From Streptomyces formicae (GTDB lineage Bacteria > Actinomycetota > Actinomycetes > Streptomycetales > Streptomycetaceae): a DNA stretch of 64,000 bases. Positions 48,277-60,037 of the stretch are shown piece by piece. The translations under genes and the position numbers were made by a program. Every line of letters begins with the position of its first letter. Positions within the stretch are counted from its first letter, which is position 1. A model generated the notes under the pieces. It was not told the DNA's origin. It saw only the letters and a program-made list of their open reading frames with translations, and searched no databases. Location of the stretch: positions 9,402,001-9,466,000 of the forward strand of contig NZ_CP022685.1 in NCBI RefSeq assembly GCF_002556545.1, given 5' to 3'.

Positions 48277-51200
48277 TCACCGGTGATTCCCCGTCGTTCG
48301 TGCACGGATCCAGTCGCGGACCGCCGACGCCGTCGACTCCGCATGTTCCCGCATCATCGTCAGATGGTCACCGGGCACGTCCACGACCTCGTGAGCGGAC
48401 GGCCAGGACGTCCGCCAGGATTCGGCTTCCGCGGCGGCCGCCATCGCGGGGGTGGGGAGGGACGCGCGGACGAGGAGGGTGGGGGTGGTGATCGGCTCGG
48501 GCTCCCAGTCGAGGAGGATCCGGTGGTAGGCGCCCATCGCGGCCAGGACACTGTCGCCGTCCCCCGACACGTTCCCCCACAGGTCCCCGGATCGCGTGGG
48601 CGGGGCGGCCAGGGAGAGCAGCCAGTCCGTGCCGTTGTTGTCCGGCGTGATGTGGTACGTGTCGAGCAGCACCAGTCCCGCCGGTGCCCGGCCCGTGTTC
48701 TCCAGGTGCTGGGCCACCAGGTGCGCCACGTTCCCGCCCGCCGACCGCCCCACGATCACGAAGGGCCCGTTCCCCGCGTACCGCAGCACGCTCTCGGCCT
48801 GCGTACGCGCCAGCGCCGCGCGGTCCTCCGGCACGGCCCTCTCCGTGCTCGCGCTCGCACCGAGCCCAGGGTACGGGAACTCCAGGACGTCGAGGTCGTC
48901 GTGGAACGCGCCGTGGAAGCGGGGGAAGTCGCCGGCGCCCGGCGGCGCGAACGACGGCTGGAACGCCGGGAAGTAGACGACGGTCGGTCCGTCGGTGCCC
49001 GGGCGGCCGTGGGAGCGGCGGATCGGGGGCAGGGCGTGCTCGGCGCTCTGGACGGCAGTGAAGGAGGGCACTGCCCAGGACGCGGTGACGAGCAGATGCA
49101 TCGCCGCCACCGGCTGCCCTGCCGCGCTGACCGCACGGAAGAGCGAGGAGAGGGTGTACGCGGGCTGTTCGACCGAGTGGACCTCCTCGGCGGCTGTAGC
49201 CGCACCGGCGGTCGTATCGGCGTCCGCCTCGTCCTCCAGAAGGCCGAGCAGATGGTGTGCAAGGCCGTCGGCCGTCCGGTGTTCGAACACCACCGCCACC
49301 GGCAGCCTGACCGTGAGCGCCATGCTCAGCCGGTTGCGGATCTGCACGGCCGTCAGGGAGTCGAATCCGAGCTCGCCGAGCGACTTGCCTTCCGGGAGCG
49401 CGTCGGCGCCGGGGTATCCGAGCACCGAGGCCACATCGGCCCGCAGCAACTCCGCGAGCGCCGACTCCCGCGCCTCGACGGGCAGTTGGTTGAGCCTTTT
49501 CCGCCAGGCTCCCGGCGCCTCGGCATTCCGGTCGGAGTCGGAGGCCGTCGCGGCGGCCGTCGGCCGGTTCCGGCGTACGAGTCCGCGCAACAACGGCGGG
49601 ACGAGCCCGGCAGATGACCGCAGCGCACCCCGGTCGAGCAGGATCGGCGCGAGCACCGGCTCCGTGGAGCGCAGCGCGGCATCGAACAGGGCGAGGCCCT
49701 GCCGCGTGGACAGCGGAACGAGCACATCACGTGCCTGTGGGCGCTGTCGGGAGGGCCCGGAATCGGGGAGGGAGGCGGTGGCGTCCGGCGCCGCCCCCAT
49801 GCCGTCGGCGTGCTCCCACGGGCCCCACGCCAGCGACACCGTCGGCAGCCCCTCGGCGGTGCGGCGCCGGGCGAGGGCGTCGAGGAACGCGTTCGCGGCG
49901 GCGTAGTTGCCCTGGCCCGCCGGGCCGAGCAGACCGGAAACGGAGGAGAACACGACGAACGCCGAGAGCCCCATGTCCCGGGTCAGTTCATGCAGGTTCC
50001 AGGCGGCGTCGGCCTTCGGCCGGAGTACCGCGGCCATCCGCTCGGGAGTCAGCGACTCCAGCACACCGTCGTCGAGCACACCGGCGGCGTGCACCACACC
50101 GGTCAGCGGCGGTTCGCAGCGCTTGATCGCCTCGGCCAGCGCCGCGCGGTCGGCCGCGTCGCAGGCCACGATGTCGACCTGCGCCCCCAACCGCGTGAGA
50201 TCGCCGCGCAGTTCATCGGCACCGGGCGCCCGCGGCCCCCGGCGTCCGGTCAGCAGCAAGTGTCGTACGCCGTGTGCGGTGACGAGGTGGCGTGCCAGCT
50301 CCGCGCCGAGCGCGCCGGTGCCGCCGGTGATCAGTACCGTGCCGTCCGGGTCGAAGACGGTCGCCTCTCCCTCGGTCGTGTCGCCGACCAGGCCAAGCCG
50401 AGGGACCGTCACCCGCCCCTCCCGTACGCGTAGTTGGGGTTCACCGGTGGCGACCGCATCCGGCACCAGACTCAGTGACTCCGGCCGCCCGTCCACATCC
50501 ACCAGGACGACGCGGCCCGGCAGCTCCGACTGGGCCACGCGTACCAGTCCCCAGACCGCCGCACCCGCCAGGTCGGGGACGGGGGCGGTGGCGTCGCGCG
50601 TCACCACCACGAGTCGCGTGCCCGCCGTGTCCGGATCGCCCTGCCAGTCCCGCAGCGTCTCGAGGACCGTATCGGTCATTTCGTGTACGTCGGTCAGCGG
50701 ATCGGAGTCCGTGCGGCCGGTGTCGGAGTCCGTCGCGCGGGCGACGGCCGCGACGACGATGAACTGGGGGTCTTTGCCGCAGGGCAGATACCCGGCGAGG
50801 CCCAGCCGGTCGCGCCCGCGCACCACCCACGTGTGACCCGCCGACCCGGTCGACGGCTCAGGGAATGCGGCATCCGCCCACTCGGGGCGCAGGAGAGCGT
50901 GTCGTACGACGTCGTCCGTCGAGTCGGTCTGCGCGGTGGGCGGGAGTTCCCTGGTGGTCAGGGAGTCCACACGGGCCACGATTCGGCCGTGCGGGTCGGC
51001 GAGGGTGAGCGAGGCCGTGTCCGTGCCGGTACGAGTCACCCGGACGCGCAGCTCCGTGGCTCCGGAGGCGTGCAGACTGACGCCGCTCCAGGCGAACGGC
51101 ACCCTGAGCGCGGCCAGTTCGGCGGGTGCGGCGAGCAGGGGTGCGTGCAGCGCGGCGTCTAACAGCGCCGGGTGCAGCCCGAAGCGATCGGCGTCCGAGG

Positions 51201-54200
51201 TGTGCGACGCGGGCAGGCGGACCTCCGCGAGGACGTCGTCGCCGCACCGCCAGACCGTGTCGACGCCCTGGAACGCGGGCCCGTAGGCGAGCCCGGCGTC
51301 GGCGAGGACGGCGTACGCGTCGGTGAGATCCACGGCCTCGGCCGCCTGGGGCGGCCACGGGGTCAGGCCCTCGTGCCGCGCGCCGTCCTGCGCCGCGCGG
51401 CTGCGCACCAGTTGCCCGGAGACGTTCCGGGTCCATGGCGTGTCCTCGGTGGATTCCTCCGGCCGGGTGTAGAGGTCGACCGGCCGCCGACCCGCGTCGT
51501 CAGGACCGCCCACCACGACCTGGACGCAGACCGCCGAGGCGTCGGGCAGAGCGAGGGGGCGCAGGATCACGAGGTCGTCGACCGTTCCCCGGTCCACCGC
51601 GTCCCCCGCCCGTACCGCCATCTCCACGAACACCGTGGCCGGGACGATCACCCGCCCGGCCACGACGTGGTCGGCGAGCCACGGGTGGGTCGGAAGGGAC
51701 AGCAAGCCCGACAGGACGGTTCGTGCCGTACCAGGGACCGGGAAGGCGGGACCCAGCAGCGGCGGGGCGTCGGCGGCGGTGGTTCGCGGCGCGTCCAGCC
51801 AGTACCGCTGTCGCTGGAAGGGGTACGTCGGCAGGTCCACATGCCGTGCGTCGGAACTCGCGTACACCGAGGCCCAGTCGACGGCCGCCCCGGCCACATG
51901 CAGTCGTGACACGGCCGAGAGGAGGGTCTCCGGTTCGTGCTCGCCGCCCCGGGTGGCGACGGCGAGGACGGAGCCGCCGTCGGACGCGGGCGTGGCCAGG
52001 CAGTCGGTCCCCGCCGCGGTGAGGACCGGGCCGGGGCCCAGCTCCAGGTAGGCCGAGACCCCGTCGTCCGCGAGTGTGCGCACGGCGTCGGCGAAGCGCA
52101 CGGGCCGACGGGCGTGCCGCACCCAGTACTCGGGTGAGCACAGCTCGGCGGCGTCGGCGGGACGGCCCGTCACCGTGGAGACGATCGGGATGCGCGGCAG
52201 GTGGAAGGTCACCTCGCGTGCGACGCGCAGGAAATCGTCGAGCATCGGCTCGACCAGGGGCGAGTGGAAGGCATGACTCACCCGCAGTCGTACGGCCCTT
52301 CGGCCCCGCGCCTCGAAGGCGGTGGCCACGGCGAGCACCGCGCCCGCCGCGCCCGAGACGACCACCGAACGCGGCCCGTTGACGGACGCGATCGCCACCT
52401 GATCGTCCTCCAACTCGGCGATCGCGAACCGGACTTCGTCCTCTGGCGCGTCCAGCGCCACCATCGCGCCGCCGTCGGGCAGGCCCTGCATCAGACGGCC
52501 GCGGGCGGCCACGAGCCTCGCCGCGTCGGGCAGATCGAGCACCCCGGCGACATGTGCGGCCGCCAACTCACCGACGGAGTGCCCCACCAGGTGATCAGCG
52601 CGCACGCCCCACGACTCGACCAGCCGGAACAGCGCCACCTCGAAGGCGAACAGTCCGGCCTGAGCGAAGTCCGTGCGGTCCACGAGCGTCGCGTCCGGCG
52701 ACCCGGGCTCCGCGGCGAGCACCGAACTCAGAGGGTGGGGGAGATGGTCGTCCAGGTGGCGGCAGACCTCGTCGAAGGCTTCGGCGAAGACGGGGAAGGC
52801 GGCGCGGAGTTCGGCGCCCATCCGGGGGCGCTGGGCGCCCTGCCCGGTGAACAGGAGAGCGGTGCGGAGCTGCGGTGCCGCAAGGCCGCGTACGACTCCC
52901 GGTGCGTCCCTGCCCTCCGCGAGCGCGCCGAGCGCGTCAAGCATCCGGGTCGGATCGTCGTCGGCGGGCACCAGCGCCCGATGAGCGAGCGCGGAGCGCG
53001 ACACCGTCAGCGAGCGGGCGACATCGGCGGTCAATACGCGTGTCCCGTCCGCTACATGGGATGCGAGCCGTCGCGCCTGGGCGCGCAGGGCGGGTGCGTC
53101 GGCGGCGGAGAGCAGCCACGGCGCGGACCACGTGGAGGAGGCCCTACGAGGGATCTCCGCCCGGTCGTCCGGCGCCTCCTCCAGAATCACGTGCGCGTTG
53201 GTCCCGCCGATCCCGAACGCCGAGACCCCCGCGCGCCGCGGCCGACCCGGTTCCGGCCACGGCCGCGCGGCCGTCAGAAGCTCCACCCGGCCCGACGGCC
53301 AGTCCACATGAGGCGTGGGGGAGTCGGCGTGCAGCGTCCTGGGCAGCTCGCCGTGCCGCATGGCCTGCACCATCTTGATGACACCCGCGACCCCGGCGGC
53401 CGCCTGCGTGTGCCCGAGGTTGGACTTGACGGAGCCGAGCCACAGCGGCCGCTCGCGGCCTTGACCGTACGTGGCCAGGATCGCCTGTGCCTCGATCGGG
53501 TCGCCGAGACGGGTGCCGGTCCCGTGGGCCTCCACCGCGTCCACGTCGGCGGCGCGCAGCCCCGCGTCCGCGAGGGCCCGCGTGATCAACCGCCGCTGCG
53601 CGGGGCCGTGCGGCGCGGTGAGGCCGTTGGACGCGCCGTCGGAATTGACGGCGGAGCCGCGCAGCACGGCCAGGACCTGACGGCCGTTGCGCCGCGCGTC
53701 GGAGAGCCGTTCCAGGAGGACGAGCCCCACGCCCTCGGCCCAGGCCGTGCCGTCGGCGTGGGCCGAGAACGATTTGCAGCGCCCGTCGGGAGCGAGGCCG
53801 CGCTGGCGGCTGAAGGCGAGGAAGGGGTGGGGCGTCGCCATGACGGTGACGCCGCCCGCGAGGGCCAGCGAGCACTCGCCCGAGCGCAGGGCGCCCGCCG
53901 CCAAGTGCAGCGCCACCAGCGAGGACGAGCAGGCGGTGTCGAGCGTGATCGCGGGACCGCGCAGCCCGTACACGTACGAGATCCGCCCGGAGGTCACACT
54001 GCCCGCGGAGCCGAGACCCAGCTGCGCCTCCAGCTCGTGGCGGCGCGTGAAGCGGGACGCGTAGTCGGTGTACATCTGGCCGACGAACACCCCGGTGTCG
54101 CTCTCGCGCAGCGACGCCGGATCGATCCCGGCCCGCTCCCACACCTCCCAGGACGTCTCCAGGAGCAACCGCTGCTGCGGGTCCGTCGCGAGTGCCTCGC

Positions 54201-56346
54201 GCGGCGAGATCCCGAAGAGACCCGCGTCGAACTCCGCGGCGCGGTGCAGGAATCCGCCGTGTCGCGTGTACGACGTGCCGATCCGGTCGGGATCGGGGTC
54301 GTACAGGGCGGCCAGGTCCCAGCCGCGGTCGGTGGGGAACTCCGAGATGGCGTCCCGGCCGTGCGTCACCAACTCCCACAAGTCCTCGGGTGAGTTCACG
54401 TCACCGGGATACCGGCAGCCCATGGCGACGATCACGACGGGATCGTCGTCCACCTCGGACCGGCCCTGTCCGCCGGACGCCCGCGGCCGCCGCTCCGTCG
54501 GCTCGTCCGCGAAGAGCGTGGCGAGCAGGTGGCGGGCCGCCTCGGCCGGTGTCGGGTGGTCGAAGACGAGCGTCGACGGCAGCCTCAGGCCGGTCAGCGC
54601 GCCGAGCCGGTCCACCAGCTCGACCGCGCCCAGGGACGTCATGCCGAGATCGGCGAACGGGCTGTCAGCGTCGGGCAGTTCCTCCTGCTCGAAGCCGCAG
54701 ACCTCGGCCGTGCAGGTCAGGACCGTCTCGCGCAGCGCACGCTCCCGCTCGTCGCGGGGGAGGGCGAGGAGCCGCTCGTGCGGGGAGGCGCCGGCCGAGG
54801 GGGCCGGGGCGGGGACGACGAGGCGGTGCCGGGCGATCTTGCCGGACGCGGTGCGCGGGACGGCGTCGATCTCGTGGATCCCAGTCGGCACCTTGTAGTC
54901 GGCCAGCAGGGCCCGGCACTCGGCGAGGACCCGACGCGCGTCGAGCCCGTCGGGACCGGGCACGACGAACGCGACCGGCACCTCGCCGAGCACCTCGTGC
55001 GGCAGCCCCACGACTACGGCGTCGGACACGCCAGGGCACTCCGTCAGGACCTGCTCGATCTCCGTGGGGTGGATGTTCTCGCCGCCACGGATGATCAGCT
55101 CGCTGAGCCTGCCGGTGAGCAGGAGATGGCCGTGTTCCCCGATGCGGCCGAGGTCACCGGTGCGGTACCAGCCCTCCCGCAGGGCGGCAGCCGTCGCCTC
55201 GGGCCGCTCGTGGTACTTCGTCATCAGGCTCGGCCCGCGCACCCACACCTCGCCCTCGGCTCCGTCCGGGACGTAGGTGAGGCTGTCCGGTGCGACGACG
55301 CGTACGTCCATGCCGGGCACGGGCGGACCGCTGGAGCCCTCGACCCTGGCCCCCTCGGGGCGATTCGCCGTGATCACGCCGCAGGTCTCCGTGCTGCCGT
55401 ACACGTCGAGCAGCGGAGCCCCCAAGGCGGCCTCCACCGCCTCGTGCAGCGCGGGACCGCTCGGCGCGCCCGCCACCACGCACATCCGTAACGCCCGCGG
55501 CCTGGCGCCCGCCGACTCGACCAGCCGGTGATACGTGGCGGGCACACCGGCCATCATCGTGAACGGTCCACCCAGCGCCTCGTCCGCCGTGAGCAATTCC
55601 TGCCGCAGTCCGCCCGACGACAGCGGATCGCCGACGAGCCCGGCGCTCGCGCCCACGGCCGTCACACCCATGATCGCCATCGAGTGGCTGAAGCTGTGGA
55701 ACAGCGGAAGCGGCCAGCACACCCGGTCCTCGGGCGAGAGGCCGAAGAGCGGCGCGTAACAGGCGGCCACCGACCACAGTGCGGCCCGCTGCGTGGACAG
55801 GACGCCCTTGGGCCGGTGGGTGGTGCCCGAGGTGTAGAGCATCCAGGCGGGTTCGTCGAGGCCGAGCCGGTCGATCTCCGCGGACCGCTCGCCCGCTGCC
55901 GCGTGCTCGAAGAGCCGGGCGCCGTCCGGGACCGGCCCGGCTCCGGTGACCAAGGCGCCCAGGTGGCCGAACGGCGCGTGGAGGCCGCGCAGTTGGGCTA
56001 GGTGTGCGGCGTCCGTGATGACGAAGGCGGCGCCGCTGTCCTGAAGGAAGTGGGTCAGCTCGGCGTCGGACGAGCGCGGATTGAGCGGTACGCCGACCAT
56101 TCCGGCCCGCACGACGGCGAAGCAACTCTCCACGGCCTCGACGCAGTTGCCTAGGAGGATCGCGACGCGATCGCCACGGCGGAGACCCGTCCCGGTGAGG
56201 TGGGCGGCGAGGGCGCGGGTGCGGCGCTCCAGCTCGGCGTAGGTGACGCGGCGCGAGGAGTCCGCGTAGGCGATCCGTCCGGCCGCCCGCTCGGCGTGCT
56301 CCTTCAACAGCTCGGGCACCGGTCGGATCAGCTCGTGACGCGTCAT
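48277..56346 (-). CDS. Single-module type I PKS: acyl-ligase-ACP-KS-AT-DH-KR-ACP-TE
   Basis: This 2689-residue synthase has, in order: an acyl-CoA-ligase-like loader (1-520, [17 protein letters not shown]) and ACP (Ser near 571, [11 protein letters not shown]). KS has Cys806 in DTACSSSL plus both His motifs EAHGTGT and KSNLGH. AT has Ser1257 in GHSVGE, with HAFH favouring malonyl-CoA. DH has [10 protein letters not shown] and [12 protein letters not shown] has TGGTGALG and AAGVLDDG, the B-type LDD motif. ACP2 has LGFDSLT near 2330, and TE has VGRSAGGN plus GDHLTM. ER is absent. One cycle would yield a trans-2-enoic acid two carbons longer than the loaded starter; iteration is possible. Two Leu codons are TTA (codons 286 and 1729), so translation depends on bldA. 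The ATG at 56346 follows GGGGAA. Confidence 0.93.
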   Translation of the reverse strand: MTRHELIRPVPELLKEHAERAAGRIAYADSSRRVTYAELERRTRALAAHLTGTGLRRGDRVAILLGNCVEAVESCFAVVRAGMVGVPLNPRSSDAELTHFLQDSGAAFVITDAAHLAQLRGLHAPFGHLGALVTGAGPVPDGARLFEHAAAGERSAEIDRLGLDEPAWMLYTSGTTHRPKGVLSTQRAALWSVAACYAPLFGLSPEDRVCWPLPLFHSFSHSMAIMGVTAVGASAGLVGDPLSSGGLRQELLTADEALGGPFTMMAGVPATYHRLVESAGARPRALRMCVVAGAPSGPALHEAVEAALGAPLLDVYGSTETCGVITANRPEGARVEGSSGPPVPGMDVRVVAPDSLTYVPDGAEGEVWVRGPSLMTKYHERPEATAAALREGWYRTGDLGRIGEHGHLLLTGRLSELIIRGGENIHPTEIEQVLTECPGVSDAVVVGLPHEVLGEVPVAFVVPGPDGLDARRVLAECRALLADYKVPTGIHEIDAVPRTASGKIARHRLVVPAPAPSAGASPHERLLALPRDERERALRETVLTCTAEVCGFEQEELPDADSPFADLGMTSLGAVELVDRLGALTGLRLPSTLVFDHPTPAEAARHLLATLFADEPTERRPRASGGQGRSEVDDDPVVIVAMGCRYPGDVNSPEDLWELVTHGRDAISEFPTDRGWDLAALYDPDPDRIGTSYTRHGGFLHRAAEFDAGLFGISPREALATDPQQRLLLETSWEVWERAGIDPASLRESDTGVFVGQMYTDYASRFTRRHELEAQLGLGSAGSVTSGRISYVYGLRGPAITLDTACSSSLVALHLAAGALRSGECSLALAGGVTVMATPHPFLAFSRQRGLAPDGRCKSFSAHADGTAWAEGVGLVLLERLSDARRNGRQVLAVLRGSAVNSDGASNGLTAPHGPAQRRLITRALADAGLRAADVDAVEAHGTGTRLGDPIEAQAILATYGQGRERPLWLGSVKSNLGHTQAAAGVAGVIKMVQAMRHGELPRTLHADSPTPHVDWPSGRVELLTAARPWPEPGRPRRAGVSAFGIGGTNAHVILEEAPDDRAEIPRRASSTWSAPWLLSAADAPALRAQARRLASHVADGTRVLTADVARSLTVSRSALAHRALVPADDDPTRMLDALGALAEGRDAPGVVRGLAAPQLRTALLFTGQGAQRPRMGAELRAAFPVFAEAFDEVCRHLDDHLPHPLSSVLAAEPGSPDATLVDRTDFAQAGLFAFEVALFRLVESWGVRADHLVGHSVGELAAAHVAGVLDLPDAARLVAARGRLMQGLPDGGAMVALDAPEDEVRFAIAELEDDQVAIASVNGPRSVVVSGAAGAVLAVATAFEARGRRAVRLRVSHAFHSPLVEPMLDDFLRVAREVTFHLPRIPIVSTVTGRPADAAELCSPEYWVRHARRPVRFADAVRTLADDGVSAYLELGPGPVLTAAGTDCLATPASDGGSVLAVATRGGEHEPETLLSAVSRLHVAGAAVDWASVYASSDARHVDLPTYPFQRQRYWLDAPRTTAADAPPLLGPAFPVPGTARTVLSGLLSLPTHPWLADHVVAGRVIVPATVFVEMAVRAGDAVDRGTVDDLVILRPLALPDASAVCVQVVVGGPDDAGRRPVDLYTRPEESTEDTPWTRNVSGQLVRSRAAQDGARHEGLTPWPPQAAEAVDLTDAYAVLADAGLAYGPAFQGVDTVWRCGDDVLAEVRLPASHTSDADRFGLHPALLDAALHAPLLAAPAELAALRVPFAWSGVSLHASGATELRVRVTRTGTDTASLTLADPHGRIVARVDSLTTRELPPTAQTDSTDDVVRHALLRPEWADAAFPEPSTGSAGHTWVVRGRDRLGLAGYLPCGKDPQFIVVAAVARATDSDTGRTDSDPLTDVHEMTDTVLETLRDWQGDPDTAGTRLVVVTRDATAPVPDLAGAAVWGLVRVAQSELPGRVVLVDVDGRPESLSLVPDAVATGEPQLRVREGRVTVPRLGLVGDTTEGEATVFDPDGTVLITGGTGALGAELARHLVTAHGVRHLLLTGRRGPRAPGADELRGDLTRLGAQVDIVACDAADRAALAEAIKRCEPPLTGVVHAAGVLDDGVLESLTPERMAAVLRPKADAAWNLHELTRDMGLSAFVVFSSVSGLLGPAGQGNYAAANAFLDALARRRTAEGLPTVSLAWGPWEHADGMGAAPDATASLPDSGPSRQRPQARDVLVPLSTRQGLALFDAALRSTEPVLAPILLDRGALRSSAGLVPPLLRGLVRRNRPTAAATASDSDRNAEAPGAWRKRLNQLPVEARESALAELLRADVASVLGYPGADALPEGKSLGELGFDSLTAVQIRNRLSMALTVRLPVAVVFEHRTADGLAHHLLGLLEDEADADTTAGAATAAEEVHSVEQPAYTLSSLFRAVSAAGQPVAAMHLLVTASWAVPSFTAVQSAEHALPPIRRSHGRPGTDGPTVVYFPAFQPSFAPPGAGDFPRFHGAFHDDLDVLEFPYPGLGASASTERAVPEDRAALARTQAESVLRYAGNGPFVIVGRSAGGNVAHLVAQHLENTGRAPAGLVLLDTYHITPDNNGTDWLLSLAAPPTRSGDLWGNVSGDGDSVLAAMGAYHRILLDWEPEPITTPTLLVRASLPTPAMAAAAEAESWRTSWPSAHEVVDVPGDHLTMMREHAESTASAVRDWIRARTTGNHR

Positions 56347-56436
56347 GATTCCCCGCTCTCCAAAACCCTTGCTCTGTAACGATGTTGAGCCTACGTGGGC
56401 GAGCGTCGGACGCGATGCGGGCCTGACGTGGACGAC

Positions 56437-56463
56437 TGGACCGGACCTGTCGTGGACCGGACC
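56437..56463. promoter_or_regulatory. Direct repeat in the PKS/methyltransferase divergent promoter
   Basis: TGGACCGGACC occurs at 56437-56447 and again at 56453-56463, a 16-base period. It lies in the 185-base gap between the divergent PKS and methyltransferase genes and is a candidate activator or repressor site. Confidence 0.5.
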
Positions 56464-56531
56464 AGACGCCGACCTGATGTCGGCGCGCGCAGGATGGAGG
56501 AAGGTAGGTGGGGAGAGGGAGGGGGACACGC

Positions 56532-58271
56532 ATGGCCGGTCCCGATGCCCGAGCGCTGCCGGTGCATCCCGCTGATCTCGCGCTGATCGACGAGGCGGTC
56601 GAGCACGTCAGGACCGCCCGAACCGGTGACGTGGTGAGACGGCTCATGCCCGGTCTTGCCGCCGCCGAGCGGGCGGCCCTGGTCCGGCACTGCGCACTCA
56701 CGCACGCCGCCGTCCTCGTCTCCGCCCCTTCGGTGGAGACGCTGTGCGCCACCTTGCGGGACCGTGGCCTGGACGCGGGGAAGGCGGTGCCGAGCGTGAT
56801 CGTGCGGCGTCGGCTCGCCGAACGGTACGGGCGCACGCCGGAGGGCCTGCGCGTGGACATCGTCCGGGTGCCGGTGCCCGGACCCGTTTCCGTACCCGCG
56901 GTGGCCCCGGCCGAGCGAGCGGTGGAGATCTTCGTCCTGGAAGCGCCGCCGGGCGCGGGGCTCGACGCGGTGGCCGTACGCGAGCGGGCCGCGCGGCACG
57001 AGTCGCACCTCGCGCTGGAGGTGACCGAGCCCGACGACGTGATCATGGCCGGACTCCGTACGACCCTGGTCGAACGCGGGGCGATGGTTCCCGACGGCGG
57101 CGGCTACAACGCCCGCGAGGACGCCACCGCGCTCTACTTCCGCACCGGGACGGGCGCCTCGACGGCGAGCGGGGCCGAGCGTCTCGAACTGCACGCCCGA
57201 GGCGACCACCGGCAGGCGCTCACCGCGCATCTGGCGGCAGCTGCGGGCCAGGACCCGGCGCGGCGGCTCCTTGAGCTGTGCACCGGAGCCTGGACGACCC
57301 AGGCGCTCGCCACCGCCGTACGCCTCGGGCTGCCCGACGCGCTGCCGACCGGCGCCGAACCCGCCGTGGACGCGGCCGAACTGGCGGCGCGGACCGGCAC
57401 GGACCGCGACGGAACCGGACGGCTCCTGCGGTACCTGGCGAGCCTCGACGTCGTCGCGGCGGACGGCGACCGGTACCGGCTCGGCCCGCTCGGAAGCGTG
57501 CTGCGATCGGACGCCCCGCACTCCATGGCGCCACTCGCGGAACTCTACGGAGGCCCCTTCTACGCCTCCTTCGGAGAACTCGACCACGCCGTGCGCACCG
57601 GCGAAGAGGCGTTCAAGTACCTGTACGGCGAGAGTCACTTCACGCTCTTCGCCGCGCGTCCGGAACTGGACGTGCTCTTCCAGCGGACGATGGCCGCGAG
57701 CGCCGCGATGTTCGGACCCGTCGCGGCGGCGGTGGCCGCGTCCGGCGCGCGGCTGGTCGTCGACGTCGGCGGGTGCGACGGTGAACTGCTGGCGCGGGTA
57801 CTGGCGGCAGGGCCGGATCTGCGCGGAGTGCTGCTGGAGCGGGAGCACGTCCTGGACTCGGCACGCGCGCGACTGACGGAGGCGGGAGTCGTCGACCGCT
57901 GCACCCTGGTGGCGGGCGACTTCACCGAGTCGGTCCCGCCCGGCGGCGACGTCTACCTGCTCTCACGGATCCTGCACGACTGGGACGACGACGCCTGCCT
58001 GCGGATCCTGCGCCGCTGCGCCGACGCCATGCCCCAGGGCGCCGAACTCCTCATCGTGGAAAGGCTGTTGCCACAGGACGGACGGCCCTCCCTGGCCACC
58101 GCGTGGGACCTGCACATGCTGTGCAACGTGGGCGGCAGGGAGCGCACCGAGGAGCACTACGGGCGGTTGCTCGCCGAGTCAGGACTCGGCCTCTGCTCGG
58201 TCGCGCCGCTGCCCCTGGACGGATTCCTGCTGCGGGCGCGCAAGGCCGGTGGGGCGAGCGCGGCCCTCTGA
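56532..58271 (+). CDS. O-methyltransferase with an unrecognised N-terminal domain
   Basis: This 579-residue protein has two parts. Residues about 230-579 are a plant-type/actinobacterial O-methyltransferase: a dimerisation helix block ([20 protein letters not shown]), SAM motif [16 protein letters not shown] near 408, and the catalytic His in [17 protein letters not shown]. The first 200 residues are a separate domain not recognised. Its segment [20 protein letters not shown], followed by [16 protein letters not shown], has a faint look of a VOC/glyoxalase half-fold. The usual family length is about 340, so the fusion is unusual. The ATG at 56532 sits behind a long G/A-rich ribosome site. It is divergent from the PKS and probably methylates its product. 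Confidence 0.85.
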   Translation: MAGPDARALPVHPADLALIDEAVEHVRTARTGDVVRRLMPGLAAAERAALVRHCALTHAAVLVSAPSVETLCATLRDRGLDAGKAVPSVIVRRRLAERYGRTPEGLRVDIVRVPVPGPVSVPAVAPAERAVEIFVLEAPPGAGLDAVAVRERAARHESHLALEVTEPDDVIMAGLRTTLVERGAMVPDGGGYNAREDATALYFRTGTGASTASGAERLELHARGDHRQALTAHLAAAAGQDPARRLLELCTGAWTTQALATAVRLGLPDALPTGAEPAVDAAELAARTGTDRDGTGRLLRYLASLDVVAADGDRYRLGPLGSVLRSDAPHSMAPLAELYGGPFYASFGELDHAVRTGEEAFKYLYGESHFTLFAARPELDVLFQRTMAASAAMFGPVAAAVAASGARLVVDVGGCDGELLARVLAAGPDLRGVLLEREHVLDSARARLTEAGVVDRCTLVAGDFTESVPPGGDVYLLSRILHDWDDDACLRILRRCADAMPQGAELLIVERLLPQDGRPSLATAWDLHMLCNVGGRERTEEHYGRLLAESGLGLCSVAPLPLDGFLLRARKAGGASAAL

Positions 58272-58278
58272 GCGCCAG

Positions 58279-59130
58279 TCACGCACGGGGGAGCGCGAAC
58301 ATCGGCGTGGCGTCCGCGTCGTACGGCAGCGTGGACAGCACGTCGGCGTAGCTCCGGTCGAGCGCCTGCCGCTGCCGCGCGGTGTGCGGGCCCTCGGGGC
58401 GTGCGGCCAGGTGTGCCACGCGTTGCTCGTGCGCCTCGGTGATCTCCGCGGCGGTCGTCTGCCAGGCGTCGTCGGCCGGTAGGCGGACCAGTTCCACGCA
58501 CGGCGGCGGCGCGCCCTCCGCCAGCGCGGCCGCCGCCCGGTCGTGGCCGTCGAGCAGCAGCCAGCCGTCCAGGAACGACACCCACCACAAGAGGACCGGG
58601 GCGAGGGTGCCCTGGCGAGCGTGCTTGCGGTAGGACTTCACCCGTGGGGCGTCCGGCGCCAGGAGCGGGCGCAGCGGCAGGACACCGTGCCAGCCGCCCC
58701 CGCAGAGCAGGTCGAGGCTCGCATCCGGCCAGTCCCTGACGAGATCGCAGTCCCAGATGCCGGGCGCGAAAACCGTACGCGGGGTCAGCCGCCAGCGGCC
58801 ACGGTGCAGCGGTCCGAGCTCCGTTTCCTCCAACCACCGGGCGTACCGGTGAGGCCAGTTCGCCCCGGAGCGCATCGACGCGGCGGACGGCGGCGGCAGC
58901 GGGGAGCGGTGCCCCGACAGACGGCGCAGCCGCAGTTCTCGGCAGCAGCCCTCGCCTTCGGACCTCGCCAGGACGAGCGGCCTCTCGCCCTGGCGCAGAA
59001 CCCACCGGCGCTCGCTCTCCCGCTCGAAGCGCAGCGCGGGCACGTCCGGCACCCCCTCGGGCACGGCCAGGACGACTCCGCCGCCCGGCAGGGGTTCTCT
59101 CGTCGCCCTGGTGATGCCCGTCCGGTTCAT
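58279..59130 (-). CDS. Uncharacterised protein with a ParB/sulfiredoxin-like motif
   Basis: This 283-residue protein has no enzyme family that I recognise. The middle contains SYRKHARQGTLAPVLLWW and WLLLDGHDRAAAALAEG, which resembles the ParB/sulfiredoxin-like motif (a promoted residue, then xDGHHR) used for nucleotide binding in ParB N-terminal domains. The N-terminal third, with RWVLRQGERPLVLARSEG, looks like a beta-rich domain. The tail has EAHEQRVAHLAARPEG. It is convergent with the methyltransferase with a 7-base gap and 70 bases downstream of the SDR gene on the same strand. It could be an ATPase-like or kinase-like enzyme; no function is proposed. Confidence 0.6.
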   Translation of the reverse strand: MNRTGITRATREPLPGGGVVLAVPEGVPDVPALRFERESERRWVLRQGERPLVLARSEGEGCCRELRLRRLSGHRSPLPPPSAASMRSGANWPHRYARWLEETELGPLHRGRWRLTPRTVFAPGIWDCDLVRDWPDASLDLLCGGGWHGVLPLRPLLAPDAPRVKSYRKHARQGTLAPVLLWWVSFLDGWLLLDGHDRAAAALAEGAPPPCVELVRLPADDAWQTTAAEITEAHEQRVAHLAARPEGPHTARQRQALDRSYADVLSTLPYDADATPMFALPRA

Positions 59131-59200
59131 GAGGGGCAGTGTCGACGCGACGCGCCGTCCACGGCAACTCGACGAACCGGCGAGCGGGCCCCGGTCCCGC

Positions 59201-60004
59201 TCAGGCGATCATGCCCCCGTCGACCGGCAGCACCGTCCCCGTCACGTAGGAAGCACGGTCGCTCAGGAGCCAGGCGGCGGCCTGGGCGATCTCCTCGGGG
59301 TCGGCGGCGCGGCCCAGCGGGGTCCGGGAGTTGAGGTGGTCGATGGTGCCGGGGGACTTCTCGTCCCACGCGTGCAGCATCTCGGTGAGTGTGGTGCCGG
59401 GGGCGATGGCGTTGACGCGGATGTCCTCGGGGCCGTACGTGGCGGCCGCCGACGCGGTGAGGCTGTTCACCGCGCGCTTCGTCGCGCCGTACGCGGGCAG
59501 CTGGGGGTTGGCCATCAGACCGCCGATGCTGGAGGTGTTGACGATGGCGCCCTGCTTCGCGGTCGCCCGGATTGCGGCGATCTCGGCGTTCATGGCCAGC
59601 CACGGGCCCTTGAGGTTGACGGCGTAGACGTGGTCGAAATCGGCCTCGGAGAGCTCGTCCATCGGGCCGGGCTCCTGGGCCGTGGCGCCGTTGTTGAAGG
59701 CGACGTCGAGACGGCCGTACACCTCCACGCAGCGGTCGACCGCCGCCCGGACGCTCGCCGCGTCCGACAGGTCGCACACCACGTGGTCCGCGACGCCGCC
59801 CGCCGCCCCGATCTCCTCGGTCACCGCCTTGAGCTGCTGCTCCGTGCGTGCCGCGAGGAGCACCTTGGCGCCCTCCCGGGCGAAGAGCCGCGCCGCCGCG
59901 GCGCCGATGCCGCGACCGGCACCGGTGATGAAGGCGACCTTGCCGTCGAGCAGACCGAGGGAGGGATGGGAGGCGGTGGCGGTGTTCGGGGTGTTGTTGT
60001 CCAT
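59201..60004 (-). CDS. SDR-family oxidoreductase
   Basis: This 267-residue short-chain dehydrogenase has TGAGRGIG at 27-34, FNNGA at about 103-107 (NNAG equivalent), Ser158/159 in VNTSSIGG, and Tyr172-x3-Lys176 in YGATK. It ends VTGTVLPVDGGMIA, typical of the glucose dehydrogenase-like group. The ATG at 60004 is used; a longer frame to 60793 is antisense to the divergent regulator and is not real. It is divergent from an MmyB-type regulator 72 bases away, which most likely controls it through the palindrome between them. The substrate is unknown. Confidence 0.92.
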   Translation of the reverse strand: MDNNTPNTATASHPSLGLLDGKVAFITGAGRGIGAAAARLFAREGAKVLLAARTEQQLKAVTEEIGAAGGVADHVVCDLSDAASVRAAVDRCVEVYGRLDVAFNNGATAQEPGPMDELSEADFDHVYAVNLKGPWLAMNAEIAAIRATAKQGAIVNTSSIGGLMANPQLPAYGATKRAVNSLTASAAATYGPEDIRVNAIAPGTTLTEMLHAWDEKSPGTIDHLNSRTPLGRAADPEEIAQAAAWLLSDRASYVTGTVLPVDGGMIA

Positions 60005-60037
60005 GCCGATGAGCCTGGTCCGGACCGCCCCGCTCAT

